This document shows positions 34,179-43,604 of a stretch of DNA of 64,000 nt, piece after piece. Location: positions 7,079,501 to 7,143,500 of the forward strand of contig NZ_CP024985.1 in assembly GCF_002803845.1 (NCBI RefSeq), read 5' to 3'. The notes under the pieces are model-generated. The model saw only the letters and a list, made by a program, of their open reading frames with translations. It ran no database searches and had not been told where the DNA came from. The translations under genes were made by a program, and so were the position numbers. Every line of letters begins with the position of its first letter. Within the stretch, counting starts at the first letter, position 1. This stretch comes from Streptomyces lavendulae subsp. lavendulae (GTDB taxonomy: Bacteria > Actinomycetota > Actinomycetes > Streptomycetales > Streptomycetaceae).

Positions 34179-34946
34179 TCAGCGGCGGGGCAACCCAGGG
34201 AACTGGTCGTACCCAGCGTCGCCCGGAGTCACGATGGACTCAATCCGGTGGGGCGGGATCGGCGCCCGGTAGACGATGCTGGCGTCGGCTGGCGCGTAAC
34301 CAAGGGCTTTGCCGACGAGTACGTGCACGATGGACCGGGACACATGGTGTGGTCCGGTGCCGGGGGCCGTGAAGTCGAGCAGCGCTGTGACGATCGTTGC
34401 CGTGCCGAGGTCGCGGAGCTTCATGGCGAGTTCGGAAGCAGTTCCTTCATGCAGCGCATAGAGTGCCTCACCTCCCCAGCAGGTCAGCAGCCGGCCACCG
34501 CCACCGTGATGCACCATGGCGGCACGGGAGAGACGCAGACATATCTGGTCCTCGCGCTTTGCCCACCCACGGTGCTCCGGGACGGTGTGGTTGTTCGCGC
34601 GCAGGGTCCTGTACTCAGAAGGGGTCAGGAAGCCGCGCTCGCGGGCCTGGTCCAGGCGCTCGTTCACGAGGTCGGGGGTGAGGAGCCGCAGCCCCCGAAC
34701 GCGGATCGCTTCTCTCTCGTGATCTAGGAGGCGGCTGCTGTGCCATGCCCGGACGACATGCCCTTCGAGGAAGCGGCGCACGGTCTCCTCGTACGAGTCG
34801 AGGTCGAGGTCCTCGTAGCTCTCGGGATCGTGATGCTCACGGCGAGCGTCGTCCGCGAGCTCGTATACGAGGTCGGCGAGAGGCTGCGGCCACGTGGTGG
34901 GATCGTCGGCGTCGACGACGAGCAGGGGGCCGGGGTTCGTGGTCAT
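34179..34946 (-). CDS. Hypothetical protein in the STAND island
   Basis: A 255-residue soluble protein of unknown family. It has an acidic N-terminal third, then HVVRAWHSSRLLDHEREAIR followed by VRGLRLLTPDLVNERLDQAR, a Trp/Gly-rich middle (LLTCWGGEALYALHEG) and a C-terminal strand-rich part. The arrangement His-Ser-Ser-Arg plus a later GGEALYA is reminiscent of small conflict-associated enzymes, but I cannot name one. The start at ATG 34946 was preferred over 34988 because homology-like composition starts there; neither has a strong ribosome site. It lies beside the STAND gene, separated by an IS remnant, and could be cargo of the same island. Confidence 0.55.
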   Translation of the reverse strand: MTTNPGPLLVVDADDPTTWPQPLADLVYELADDARREHHDPESYEDLDLDSYEETVRRFLEGHVVRAWHSSRLLDHEREAIRVRGLRLLTPDLVNERLDQARERGFLTPSEYRTLRANNHTVPEHRGWAKREDQICLRLSRAAMVHHGGGGRLLTCWGGEALYALHEGTASELAMKLRDLGTATIVTALLDFTAPGTGPHHVSRSIVHVLVGKALGYAPADASIVYRAPIPPHRIESIVTPGDAGYDQFPGLPRR

Positions 34947-35007
34947 GCCCGCCAGTCTGAAGTGGGGTGCTCCAGCGGCCAACTGCATTACGGAAGCCGG
35001 TTCGTCA

Positions 35008-35187
35008 GACCTAAACCATCAAGTCGTGATCCACGCCGACACCTGGGGCGTCGTTGTGGTCGGCCGGCCGTTGTCCGGCAACCGCAACGACTGCGAGGCG
35101 TGGGCAATGTCCGGAGCCAAGGACGCCGTCGGCCGCCGCGGCATGACGTACCGCTGCTGCAGCACCGCCTCATGGCTCGCGATCTAG
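35008..35187 (+). pseudogene. IS5-type transposase internal fragment
   Basis: About 60 codons read NHQVVIHADTWGVVVVGRPL then SGNRNDCEAWAMSGAKDAVG. This is the central DDE region of IS5-type transposases (usual form: VIDADTRLVVA...PGNRNDCxAxxxSG). It ends at a stop at 35185 and has no valid 5' portion. It lies on the strand opposite to the other two transposase remnants. Confidence 0.75.
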
Positions 35188-35225
35188 GCTGCTCCAGCGC
35201 CTGCTGGCGCGTCTCACCGAAGACG

Positions 35226-35274
35226 TCAGAAGAACCCGAGGTTCTTCGGCGAGTAGCTGACCAGCAGGTTCTTG
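35226..35274 (-). pseudogene. Second aldehyde dehydrogenase 3'-end fragment
   Basis: The last 15 codons of an aldehyde dehydrogenase (NLLVSYSPKNLGFF and stop) end abruptly at 35274. At DNA level it is closer to the fragment at 28945 over most bases. Confidence 0.8.
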
Positions 35275-35370
35275 GGGACTGGCTCGATCACTGGCTGCGA
35301 CAGGCCCCACCTCTGTCGGCGGAGGCACTGGAGCGTGTCGCTGCCCTTGTTGGCGGTGAAGGCGAGGGGG
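35275..35370 (+). repeat. Partial repeat of the small ORF beside the left fragment
   Basis: Encodes DWLDHWLRQAPPLSAEALERV on the plus strand, clearly related to EWLDHWLQRAPALSGEVLERL at 29131. Together with the adjoining aldehyde dehydrogenase end it forms a direct repeat of the left island edge. Confidence 0.7.
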
Positions 35371-35407
35371 AACGAGGGCCGTCAGACGTCCCAGCTCGGA
35401 GCCCAAG

Positions 35408-35764
35408 TCAGGGTCGGAGCCGGTCCCATTGGACGTCGAAACAGACCAGGCCCATCGAGTGCGCGAGATCCGCAGCGTAGGCCGACGCTTCGTCGGCCAT
35501 GCTCCAGCGCATGGGGAAGTAGATCAGTGGCCCGCTGGCTTCACCGATCAGCGGGCCCGTTGACCACGGTGACGTGTCTTCCTCGTCCTCCGTGAGGTCG
35601 CACCATCGTTCCAGAAGCGCGGCTACGTAAGCGGAGATGCGTTCGCTCGGAGGATGATTGGGCCCTTCTTCGATGTAGTGGTTGTAGAGGTCGGCGAAGA
35701 CTTTGCCGGCGGTCTTGTCGTCCGTGGGACGTGCACCTTCCCAGACAACGAGGTCGTAGCTCAT
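35408..35764 (-). CDS. Conserved streptomycete hypothetical protein
   Basis: A 118-residue soluble acidic protein, MSYDLVVWEGARPTDDKTAG onward, with LLERWCDL, a SPWSTGPL segment and the ending LVCFDVQWDRLRP. This pattern (MSYDLxVWEG ... SPW ... CFDxQ) is a recurring actinomycete family of unknown function, sometimes near polymorphic toxin or contact-dependent genes, where it could act as an immunity protein; that role is a guess. The ATG at 35764 has no strong ribosome site. It sits between an aldehyde dehydrogenase fragment and the intact gene. Confidence 0.65.
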   Translation of the reverse strand: MSYDLVVWEGARPTDDKTAGKVFADLYNHYIEEGPNHPPSERISAYVAALLERWCDLTEDEEDTSPWSTGPLIGEASGPLIYFPMRWSMADEASAYAADLAHSMGLVCFDVQWDRLRP

Positions 35765-35829
35765 GCCCGGAGGCTCGCACACCGGTCTGACAGGAGTGCG
35801 AGCCGGACTGAGCAGCAGTGGCTGCGTTC

Positions 35830-37353
35830 TTAGAAGAATCCGAGCTTCTTCGGTGAGTAGCTGACAAGCAGGTTCTTGGTCCACTGGTAGTGCTCAAGCA
35901 TCATCTTGTGGGTCTCGCGGCCGATCCCGGACTGCTTGGTCCCACCAAATGCAGCGTGGGCCGGGTAGGCGTGGTAGCAGTTCGTCCAGACGCGGCCCGC
36001 CTGGATCGCGCGGCCCGCGCGGTACGCCGTGTTGATGTCGCGGGTCCAGACGCCCGCGCCCAGGCCGTAGGACGTGTCGTTGGCGATGCGCACGGCGTCG
36101 TCGAAGTCCTGGAAGGAGGTCACCGACACCACCGGGCCGAAGATCTCCTCCTGGAAGATCCGCATCCGGTTGTCCCCCTCGAAGATGGTCGGCTCGACGT
36201 AGAAGCCGCCCGCCAGGTCGCCGCCGTGGTCGATGCGCCCGCCACCCGTGAGGACCTTCGCGCCCTCCCGCTGGCCGATCTCCACGTACGACAGGACCTT
36301 CCTCAGCTGCTCCTCCGAGGCCTGCGCGCCGATCATCGTGTCCGTGTCCAGGGGATGACCGGGCACGATCAGCTCCGTGCGGGCGACCGCCGCGTCCAGG
36401 AAGTCGCCGTAGCGGCCGCGCTCGATCAGGGCGCGCGACGGGCTCGTACACACCTCGCCCTGGTTCAGCGCGAACATCGTGAAGCCCTCCAGGGCCTTGT
36501 CGCGCAGGTCGTCGTCCGTCGTCCAGATGTCGTCGAAGAACAGGTTGGGACTCTTGCCGCCGAGTTCCAGGGTGACCGGCTTCAGGTGCTCGGCCGCGTA
36601 CTGCATGATCAGGCGCCCGGTCGAGGTCTCCCCGGTGAAGGCCACCTTCGCCACGCGCGGGCTCGACGCGAGCGGCTTGCCCGCCTCCTCGCCGAAACCG
36701 TTGACGACGTTCACCACGCCCGGAGGCAGCAGGTCGGACACCAGGCTCAGCCAGTAGTGCACCGAAGCCGGCGTCTGCTCGGCCGGCTTGAGGACCACCG
36801 TGTTGCCTGCCGCGAGCGCGGGGGCGAGTTTCCACACGGCCATCAGGATGGGGAAGTTCCACGGGATGATCTGCGCGACCACGCCGAGCGGCTCGTGGAA
36901 GTGGTAGGCCACCGTGTCGTCGTCGAGCTGGCTCAGCGCCCCCTCCTGGGCGCGCAGCGCGCCCGCGAAGTAGCGGAACTGGTCGATCGCGAGGGGGATG
37001 TCCGCGGCGAGGGTCTCGCGGACCGGCTTGCCGTTCTCCCACGTCTCCGCGACCGCGAGGGCCTCCAGGTTCTGCTCCATCCGGTCCGCGATGCGCAGCA
37101 GGACCGTGGACCGTTCGGTGACCGAGGTGCGGCCCCAGGCGGGGGCCGCCGCGTGCGCCGCGTCCAGGGCCCGCTCCACGTCCTCCGCCGTGCCCCGCGC
37201 GATCTCGGTGAAGGGCCGGCCGTTCACGGGGGAGGGGTTCTCGAAGTACCGGCCCCGGACCGGCTCGACGTACTCGCCGCCGATGAAGTGGTCGTAGCGG
37301 GACGCGTACGCCATCAGCGCGCCCTCGGTACCGGGCGCAGCGTAACGGGCCAT
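35830..37353 (-). CDS. Aldehyde dehydrogenase (ExaC/AldA-like)
   Basis: A 507-residue NAD-dependent aldehyde dehydrogenase oxidising short aliphatic aldehydes such as acetaldehyde to acids. It has the full family length, with the cofactor region IIPWNFPILMAVWKLAPALA, the catalytic Glu in LELGGKSPN and the catalytic Cys in NQGEVCTSPSR, and a C-terminus GIGRETHKMMLEHYQWTKNL. The ATG at 37353 follows GGGGAGGAA. It lies 56 bases downstream of a GAF-type regulator in the same direction, a common pairing in actinomycetes for aldehyde or alcohol catabolism. Its 3' end is the site around which the accessory island is arranged. Confidence 0.92.
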   Translation of the reverse strand: MARYAAPGTEGALMAYASRYDHFIGGEYVEPVRGRYFENPSPVNGRPFTEIARGTAEDVERALDAAHAAAPAWGRTSVTERSTVLLRIADRMEQNLEALAVAETWENGKPVRETLAADIPLAIDQFRYFAGALRAQEGALSQLDDDTVAYHFHEPLGVVAQIIPWNFPILMAVWKLAPALAAGNTVVLKPAEQTPASVHYWLSLVSDLLPPGVVNVVNGFGEEAGKPLASSPRVAKVAFTGETSTGRLIMQYAAEHLKPVTLELGGKSPNLFFDDIWTTDDDLRDKALEGFTMFALNQGEVCTSPSRALIERGRYGDFLDAAVARTELIVPGHPLDTDTMIGAQASEEQLRKVLSYVEIGQREGAKVLTGGGRIDHGGDLAGGFYVEPTIFEGDNRMRIFQEEIFGPVVSVTSFQDFDDAVRIANDTSYGLGAGVWTRDINTAYRAGRAIQAGRVWTNCYHAYPAHAAFGGTKQSGIGRETHKMMLEHYQWTKNLLVSYSPKKLGFF

Positions 37354-37409
37354 GGTGTTCCTCCCCTTGCCGGGCGCCGGCCACCGTCGGACGGCGCTCG
37401 GGGAGGAGG

Positions 37410-38720
37410 CTAGGAGCGGGCGGGTTGCGGGTACGTTGCGTGCCGCCGGGGCACCCGCTGCGGGCCCCCGCCCAACTCCTCGTCCAGGGCCCGTACGCGG
37501 GCCAGCGCGGCCGGCCGTCCCTCCGGCGGCAGGGCCGCCGCCAGCGCCCGCCACACCTCCGGGTCCTCCGCGCCCCACGCACTGCACACCCAGTCGGTCA
37601 GCAGCCCCGCGTCGGCACGGGCGATCACCGCCGCCCGCGCCTGGTCCTCGATGCGCCGCCGCAGCCGTACGATGCCCGGCGCGCCGGAGGCCGGCAGCAG
37701 GGGGCCCGTGTACCGGGACAGGCCGGCCGATACCGCGCCGGCGGCCAGGTGCCGGGTGACCGCGGTGAAGTCGGCCTCCACCGGGGCGGCGGTCCGGTAG
37801 GGGCGGGAGAGCAGGTTCCCGGCGCCCAGCAGCGTGCGCAGCCGGGACACCTCCGCCCGCAGGGTCACCGCCGAGACCGACTCGTTCTCGTAGAGCGCGT
37901 GGGCCAGTTCCTCTCCCGACAGGCCCTCGGGGTGCTGTGCGAGCAGCGCCATGATCTCGCTGTGCCGCCGTCCCAGCACGATCCGCCGGCCGCCGAGCAC
38001 CAGCAGGGCCTCGTCGCGGCCGAGCGCCGTGAGGCTGTCCCGGGCCGCGCCGGCCGGGTGCGGCGCGAGCAGCGCCAGCTGGGCCTCGGCGGCCCGTGCC
38101 ACCGCCTGTACGAGCGCGAGCGAGTGGGGGTGGGCCAGCCCGTCCCCGCCGGTGATGTCGACCGCCCCCAGCACCCGGCCGGTGGCGGGATCGCGCACGG
38201 GAGCCGCCGCGCAGGTCCAGGGGTGCACGAGGCGGCTGAAGTGTTCGGCCCCGAAGACCTGGACGGGTTCCCCGAGCGCGACCGCCGTGCCGGGCGCGTT
38301 GGTTCCCACCACGGTCTCCGCCCAGCGGGCCCCCGCTACGAAGCCCAGCCGCTCGGCCCGCCGCAGGGTCTCCGGTTCTCCCTCGACCCACAGCAGCCCG
38401 CCGCGCGCGTCGCACACCGCCAGCAGATGGGCCCCGTGCGCCGCGAACGCCCCGACGAGCTCCCGGAACAGGGGCATCACCCGGGCCAGGGGGTGCGCCG
38501 CGCGGTAGTCCCGCAGGTCCGCCCCGGACAGCTCCAGCCGGGGCCTGGCCTCCGGGCTGACCCGCGCCCGCGCGCACCGCCGCCAGGACTTGGCGATCAC
38601 CGCCCGCACCGGCGGCTCGACCCGCCCGTCCCGGGTGAACGCCTCGTGCGCCCGCCGCAGGACGCGCGTGCGCTCTACGGGATCCGCCCCGCCCGGCAGC
38701 GCCAACGACGGACCACCCAT
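37410..38720 (-). CDS. GAF-domain transcriptional regulator (AcoR-like, lacking AAA domain)
   Basis: A 436-residue regulator of the sigma-54-activator-derived type found in actinobacteria. Residues about 25-70 (SWRRCARARVSPE) begin the conserved sensory part. A GAF domain (GFVAGARWAETVVGTNAPGT to GAVDITGG) covers about 100-210. The region 240-330 (RRHSEIMALLAQHPEGLSGE, then ELAHALYENESVSAVTLRAE) looks like a winged helix-turn-helix. The AAA sigma-54 interaction domain of AcoR is absent. It probably senses a catabolic signal and controls the aldehyde dehydrogenase directly downstream. The ATG at 38720 follows GGAGGGTG. Confidence 0.8.
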   Translation of the reverse strand: MGGPSLALPGGADPVERTRVLRRAHEAFTRDGRVEPPVRAVIAKSWRRCARARVSPEARPRLELSGADLRDYRAAHPLARVMPLFRELVGAFAAHGAHLLAVCDARGGLLWVEGEPETLRRAERLGFVAGARWAETVVGTNAPGTAVALGEPVQVFGAEHFSRLVHPWTCAAAPVRDPATGRVLGAVDITGGDGLAHPHSLALVQAVARAAEAQLALLAPHPAGAARDSLTALGRDEALLVLGGRRIVLGRRHSEIMALLAQHPEGLSGEELAHALYENESVSAVTLRAEVSRLRTLLGAGNLLSRPYRTAAPVEADFTAVTRHLAAGAVSAGLSRYTGPLLPASGAPGIVRLRRRIEDQARAAVIARADAGLLTDWVCSAWGAEDPEVWRALAAALPPEGRPAALARVRALDEELGGGPQRVPRRHATYPQPARS

Positions 38721-38873
38721 GTCACCCTCCCGAGGGACCGTGGCGCCGCGGGTGCGCGGAGCGCCCCCATCGTCGTGCGGCTCCCGCACCCCGGCAAGCA
38801 CTACGTCGGCCACACCGTGCCGAAACCGGGTGGGGCGGGGGATTCGCGGGGGATCCGGGGCGTGGGGGATCGG

Positions 38874-40235
38874 CTAAGGGAGGCCCTGTCGGGGGTCGGG
38901 TGGGGTGGTCGGGGTGGTCGGGGTGGTCGGGGTGGGTGGGGCCGGTGCCGGCGTGGCCGGGAGGTCCGGTGGGGCGAGGGAGGTCAGGGCCGATGCCGGG
39001 TCGGGGGCCGAGGGGCCCGCCAGGTGCCATCGGCCCGACTCGCGGCGCAGCGGCCACCAGCGGCCGTCCCGGTCCAGCCGCAGCTGCCGTTCCCCGTCGG
39101 GTGCCGTCCAGCGGGCACGGACCCGGCGCAGCACCGGCGCCTCCTCGTCCGGCCAGGCCGCCGCCAGGGCGGAGCCGGCCCGGGTCAGGGTGGCACGGTC
39201 CGGCGTCCAGTCGTCCTCCAGCGCCGCGAGGGCCGGGGCCCCGCCGAAGCCCCAGGCCCGTACGGCCCGGTCGGTGGCCGCCCGGTCGCGTCCGGTAGCC
39301 GCCGCCAGGCGGAACCGGAGCCGGAAGGGGCCGGCCTCGGCGGTGAGCCGTACCGCGTCTTCGGCCGTGGTCAGCGGGGGCCGCGGAGCACGCGCCGCAT
39401 GCCCCGGAGCCAGCGCCTCCGCGAGCAGCCGGAAGGCCTCGGAGGCGGCCGCCTGCGCGAGGAACTCCACCGCGTCCACGTCCAGCCCGGCCGGCTCCGA
39501 TTCGGTGTCCAGCGACGGCGGCTGGCCGGGACCCTCCGGCGGCACGGGCAGCGGCGGCAGCGGCGGCAGGCCCCGGGCGGCGGCCGCGAACGCCTCGGCG
39601 GCCGGCACTCCCGCATCCCCCGGGGTGGATTCCGCTTCGGTCCCCGTCTCCGCACCTGCCGCGCTGCGTTCCTCCAGCGCTTCCAGCACCTCCCGCTCCC
39701 CCCGCCCGCGCAGGAGGAGCAGCACGAACGGATCCCGGTCCAGCAGCCGTGCCACCTGGTGGCAGAGCGCCGCCGTGTGCGGACAGTGGTCCCACTCGCC
39801 GCAGTCGCACTGCGGGTCGAGGTCGCCGAGGCCGGGCAGCAGGCCCACCCCGGCCGCCGCCGCCTCCTCGGCCAGCCCCGGCGGCACCTCCCGGTCCAGC
39901 AACTCCGCGATGTACCCCGACTCCGCGGCGGCCAGGCCCAGCACCCGGTCCCATTCCGCTCCCGTGAACTCCCGGACCAGCACGTCCGTCCGGTGCGCCG
40001 TCCCGTCCGGGTCGCGCACCACGGCCGTGAGCCGGCCCGGGCGCGCCGACACGGCGCCGACCGCGCCCGTACGCGCGTACCGCCTGCCCTGTCCGACCTG
40101 CTGCCCGTCCAGTGCCCCCTCCTCCACGGCCCGCAGCCAGGCGTGGCCCCACCAGGTGGCGGCGGAGCTCCGCCCGGTGTGCCGGGGCAGCGCCGGGAAG
40201 GTCCTCGCATAGGGGTCGTCGTGGCCGCCGTTCAC
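38874..40235 (-). CDS. SWIM zinc-finger protein
   Basis: A 453-residue protein with a SWIM-type zinc site, CDCGEWDHCPH (CxC...CxH), at about residues 143-153, expected to bind DNA or protein. The N-terminal 130 residues resemble those of SWIM proteins paired with bacterial SNF2 helicases. The middle is Ala/Pro-rich and the end contains a repetitive Pro-Thr tail encoded by 9-base repeats (38886-38925). The GTG at 40235 overlaps the TGA stop of the SNF2 helicase gene (GTGA), so the two are translationally coupled and likely form a complex. The function of the pair in bacteria is not established; DNA repair or remodelling is suspected. Confidence 0.85.
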   Translation of the reverse strand: MNGGHDDPYARTFPALPRHTGRSSAATWWGHAWLRAVEEGALDGQQVGQGRRYARTGAVGAVSARPGRLTAVVRDPDGTAHRTDVLVREFTGAEWDRVLGLAAAESGYIAELLDREVPPGLAEEAAAAGVGLLPGLGDLDPQCDCGEWDHCPHTAALCHQVARLLDRDPFVLLLLRGRGEREVLEALEERSAAGAETGTEAESTPGDAGVPAAEAFAAAARGLPPLPPLPVPPEGPGQPPSLDTESEPAGLDVDAVEFLAQAAASEAFRLLAEALAPGHAARAPRPPLTTAEDAVRLTAEAGPFRLRFRLAAATGRDRAATDRAVRAWGFGGAPALAALEDDWTPDRATLTRAGSALAAAWPDEEAPVLRRVRARWTAPDGERQLRLDRDGRWWPLRRESGRWHLAGPSAPDPASALTSLAPPDLPATPAPAPPTPTTPTTPTTPPDPRQGLP

Positions 40236-43216
40236 CGGTGGTTCCCCCCGTCGTCGTCGGTGCGCAGGGCCACCAGCTCGGCCAGTTCGGCATCGGTCAG
40301 CTCGGTCAGCTCGGTCAGCGCCGACTCGCCGGAGCCCAGTACCGCGTCGGCCAGGGCGCGCTTGGCCTCCAGCATCTCGGCGATGCGGTCCTCGACGGTG
40401 CCTTCGGCGATGATCCGGTGGACCTGGACGGGCTGGGTCTGGCCGATGCGGTAGGCGCGGTCGGTGGCCTGTTCCTCGACGGCGGGGTTCCACCAGCGGT
40501 CGTAGTGGACGACGTGTCCGGCGCGGGTGAGGTTGAGGCCGGTGCCGGCGGCCTTGAGGGAGAGCAGGAGGACGGGGACCTCGCCGGACTGGAACAGGTC
40601 GACGAGTTCCTCGCGGCGCGGGACGGGGGTGCCGCCGTGCAGGAGCCGGCAGGGGATGCCGCGGTCGGCGAGGTGCTTCTCCAGGATCCGGGCCATGGTC
40701 ACGTACTGGGTGAAGACCAGCACCGAACCGTCCTCGGCCAGGATCGTGTTCAGGAGCTCGTCGAGCAGTTCGAGCTTGCCGGAAGCTCCTCCCCGGCGGT
40801 CCCCGGTGTACTGGCCGGGGTGGTTGCAGATCTGCTTGAGCGAGGTCAGCAGCTTCACGACGAGCCCCCGGCGCTCCATGCCGTCCGCCGCCCCGATCGC
40901 GGCGAGGGTCTCGCGTACGACGGCCTCGTACAGTGCCGCCTGTTCGGGGCTGAGCGCGACGGGGTGGTCGGTCTCGGTCTTGGGCGGCAGTTCGGGGGCG
41001 ATCCCCGGGTCGGACTTCTTGCGGCGCAGCAGGAACGGCCGCACCAGCGCCGCCAGCCGGGCCGCCGCGTACGGGTCGCGGCCGCTCTCGACGGGCTCGG
41101 CGTAGCGGGTGCGGAAGGTGCCGGGGCTGCCGAGGAGTCCGGGCGTGGTCCAGTCGAGCAGGGCCCACAGTTCCGAGAGGTCGTTCTCGACGGGGGTGCC
41201 CGTCAGGGCCACGCGGGCCGGGGCCGGGATGGTCCGCAGCGCCTTCGCGGTGGAGGAACGCGGGTTCTTGACGTGCTGGGCCTCGTCGGCGACGACCATG
41301 CCCCAGGGCGTGGCGGCGAGGGTGGGGGAGTCCCGGCGCATGGTGGCGTACGTGGTGAGCACGAAGCCGCCGGCCGGGCCGTCCAGGCTGCGGCCCGCGC
41401 CGTGGAAGCGGCGCACCGGTGTCCCGGGCGCGAACTTCTCGATCTCCCGCTGCCAGTTCCCCAGCAGGGACGCCGGGCAGACCACCAGCGTCGGCTCGGG
41501 CCGGGCCCGGTGCAGGTGCAGGGCGATCAGCGTGACCGTCTTGCCCAACCCCATGTCATCGGCCAGGCAACCGCCCAGCCCGAGCGAGGTCATCAGGTCC
41601 AGCCACGCCAGACCCCGCAGCTGGTAGTCCCGCAACGTCGCCCGCAACCCCACCGGCGCCACCACCGGCGCCGGCTCCCCGGTCAGCCGCTCGCGCAGCG
41701 CGGCCAGCGCCCCCGACGCCGTGACGTCGACCCGCGCGCCCTCGACCTCGGCCGATCCGGTGAGTACGGCGGCCAGCGCGTCCGCCGCTGCGACGGGGAC
41801 GGGCCCGTCCCGGCGGGCGCGGGCGCGGCGTACGGCGGCGGGGTCGACCAGCACCCACTGGTCGCGCAGCCGGACCAGGGGGCGCTTGTCCTCGGCGAGC
41901 CGGTCGAGTTCGGCGGGGGTGAGGTCGTCGGCCCCGTCGCCGAGGGAGTGGCGCCAGTCGAAGGAGAGTAGGGAACCGGCGCCGAGGAGGGCGGGCGGCA
42001 CGGAACCGGGGGCGGTGGCCCTGCCGGGGCGGGTGCTCGTGACCGGGAGGGTGGCGACGGCGCGGGAGGTGAGGGTGCGCGCGAGACCGCGGGGCCAGTG
42101 CACCTGGACGCCGTCGGCGGCGAGGACCCCGGCGGTTTCGCCGAGCAGCTCGGCGACCTCCTCGTCGGCGAGGTCGACCGAGTCCGGTACGGCCGCCCCC
42201 AGCATCGGGGTGAGGGGCGGCCACAGCTTGACGGCCCGGCGCAGGGCCCGCAGGGCGTCCAGCCGGGCGCGGGGCGGGAAGGCGGCGCCGGTGGGTCCGG
42301 CGGCGGCCCAGACGTCGCGGGCATCGGCGACCAGGGAGGCGTCGGCGAGGCCGTGCAGTTGGAGGACGGCGCGGAAGGACGGGGCCGGGGTTTCCGCTCC
42401 CTCCTCCCCCTCCTCTCCCTCCTCGGCACGCCCGGCGCCACGGAGTTCGACGCGCAGGGAGATCCGGATCCCGCGGTCGTGGCCCGCGGCCACCTCGTCG
42501 GCCCAGGCGCGCAGCCCGGTGCCGGGCGGGGGTGCGGCCGCCGCCGGCCCGGCGGCGGCGTAGGCGGGACCGCCCGCCACGACGGACGCGGCGGGGGACC
42601 GGGGGAGGGTGTCGGCGACCGCGTCGAGGAAGGCCCGCAGGAGCGGCTCGGGCGAGGGCAGCCGGGGCGGGGCGGTGGTGTCGTCGGGGCCCACGGGGAC
42701 GCAGTGGGCCGCGGGTGGCATCGCGGCGGCCAGTTCCCGGATCTCGTCGAGGGCTTCGGCGTCCAGCGGGCCGATCCGCCACGCGTCGTGGCCCTCGGGG
42801 CTCAGCCCGGGGAGCAGCAGACCGCGGGCGACGAGGCGGAGGGCGAGCAGCGCGGCGGCGCCCCAGAACGCGGTGGCCGAGGGCCCGGCATCCGAGGAAC
42901 CGGCGTCTGAGGCGCCGGCGTCCGAGGGCCAGGCGTCCGAGGGCCCGGTGGCCGAGGACCCGGGGGCCGGTGCGGCGGCGGCCGTCCGGGCCCGGGTGAG
43001 CAGGGGGAGGGCCGCGCCGACGGGCAGCAGCAGGGCGGGGACGGTGGCGAGGCGCAGCCCGGGGGTGACGACGCGCAGTTCCCCGGATCCCGCCCGCACA
43101 GCCTCCGGTCCCCCGGGCCCCGTGGGCTCCCAGAAGGCGACGCGGCCCTCACGGGGAGGGTCCGCGGGCAGGAAGACGGCCGAGCGGGGGACGGGGCCGG
43201 AGACCTCGGAGAGCAC
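40232..43216 (-). CDS. SNF2-family DNA translocase/helicase
   Basis: A 994-residue SWI/SNF-type ATPase. The N-terminal half (about 1-480) is a Pro/Ala-rich, SNF2-associated domain. The motor shows motif I LADDMGLGKT near 553, motif II DEAQ near 642, motif III ALTGTPVEND, motif IV VLVFTQYVTMARILEKHL and motif VI (YDRWWNPAVEEQATDRAYRI). It moves on double-stranded DNA or displaces proteins. The GTG at 43216 preceded by GAGGAA was chosen; the longer open frame upstream covers other genes. Its stop overlaps the start of the SWIM protein gene. Confidence 0.9.
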   Translation of the reverse strand: MLSEVSGPVPRSAVFLPADPPREGRVAFWEPTGPGGPEAVRAGSGELRVVTPGLRLATVPALLLPVGAALPLLTRARTAAAAPAPGSSATGPSDAWPSDAGASDAGSSDAGPSATAFWGAAALLALRLVARGLLLPGLSPEGHDAWRIGPLDAEALDEIRELAAAMPPAAHCVPVGPDDTTAPPRLPSPEPLLRAFLDAVADTLPRSPAASVVAGGPAYAAAGPAAAAPPPGTGLRAWADEVAAGHDRGIRISLRVELRGAGRAEEGEEGEEGAETPAPSFRAVLQLHGLADASLVADARDVWAAAGPTGAAFPPRARLDALRALRRAVKLWPPLTPMLGAAVPDSVDLADEEVAELLGETAGVLAADGVQVHWPRGLARTLTSRAVATLPVTSTRPGRATAPGSVPPALLGAGSLLSFDWRHSLGDGADDLTPAELDRLAEDKRPLVRLRDQWVLVDPAAVRRARARRDGPVPVAAADALAAVLTGSAEVEGARVDVTASGALAALRERLTGEPAPVVAPVGLRATLRDYQLRGLAWLDLMTSLGLGGCLADDMGLGKTVTLIALHLHRARPEPTLVVCPASLLGNWQREIEKFAPGTPVRRFHGAGRSLDGPAGGFVLTTYATMRRDSPTLAATPWGMVVADEAQHVKNPRSSTAKALRTIPAPARVALTGTPVENDLSELWALLDWTTPGLLGSPGTFRTRYAEPVESGRDPYAAARLAALVRPFLLRRKKSDPGIAPELPPKTETDHPVALSPEQAALYEAVVRETLAAIGAADGMERRGLVVKLLTSLKQICNHPGQYTGDRRGGASGKLELLDELLNTILAEDGSVLVFTQYVTMARILEKHLADRGIPCRLLHGGTPVPRREELVDLFQSGEVPVLLLSLKAAGTGLNLTRAGHVVHYDRWWNPAVEEQATDRAYRIGQTQPVQVHRIIAEGTVEDRIAEMLEAKRALADAVLGSGESALTELTELTDAELAELVALRTDDDGGNHR

Positions 43217-43399
43217 GCGTTCCTCACACTTGACTACCGGGTACGGGGCGGCCGAGGGTAACCCACGCCGGAGAGCCGCGGGCCGGGGTGATGCCGTGAC
43301 CCGGGTCACTCCGAAGGCCACCCGGGTGGCCGGGAACGCGCGGCACCGGTGGCGCGTTGTGAGGGTAGTGGTCGACGTGGAAGAAGGAGGTGTCCGCCG

Positions 43400-43582
43400 A
43401 TGTCGAAGGGCGCGAAGATCGCCGTTGGTGCGGTCGTGGCAGCCATCGTGCTGTACTCCCTGCTCGGGTTCTGGGCAGGACTGGCGGTCCTGATCGGAGT
43501 CCCGGTCGTGGCCTATCTCCTGCTGGATTCTTCCCAGAAGCGTCGTCTGCGGGGTATGTCGAGGAAGCAACTGGGCCGCTGA
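43400..43582 (+). CDS. Small membrane protein
   Basis: A 60-residue protein with two closely spaced hydrophobic helices (IAVGAVVAAIVLYSLLGF and AGLAVLIGVPVVAYLLL) and a basic tail (QKRRLRGMSRKQLGR). Such proteins are conserved in streptomycetes without known function. AAGGAGG precedes the ATG by 9 bases. The MOSC gene begins 22 bases downstream. Confidence 0.75.
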   Translation: MSKGAKIAVGAVVAAIVLYSLLGFWAGLAVLIGVPVVAYLLLDSSQKRRLRGMSRKQLGR

Positions 43583-43604
43583 CGGCCACAGGGGGGCGTT
43601 TACG

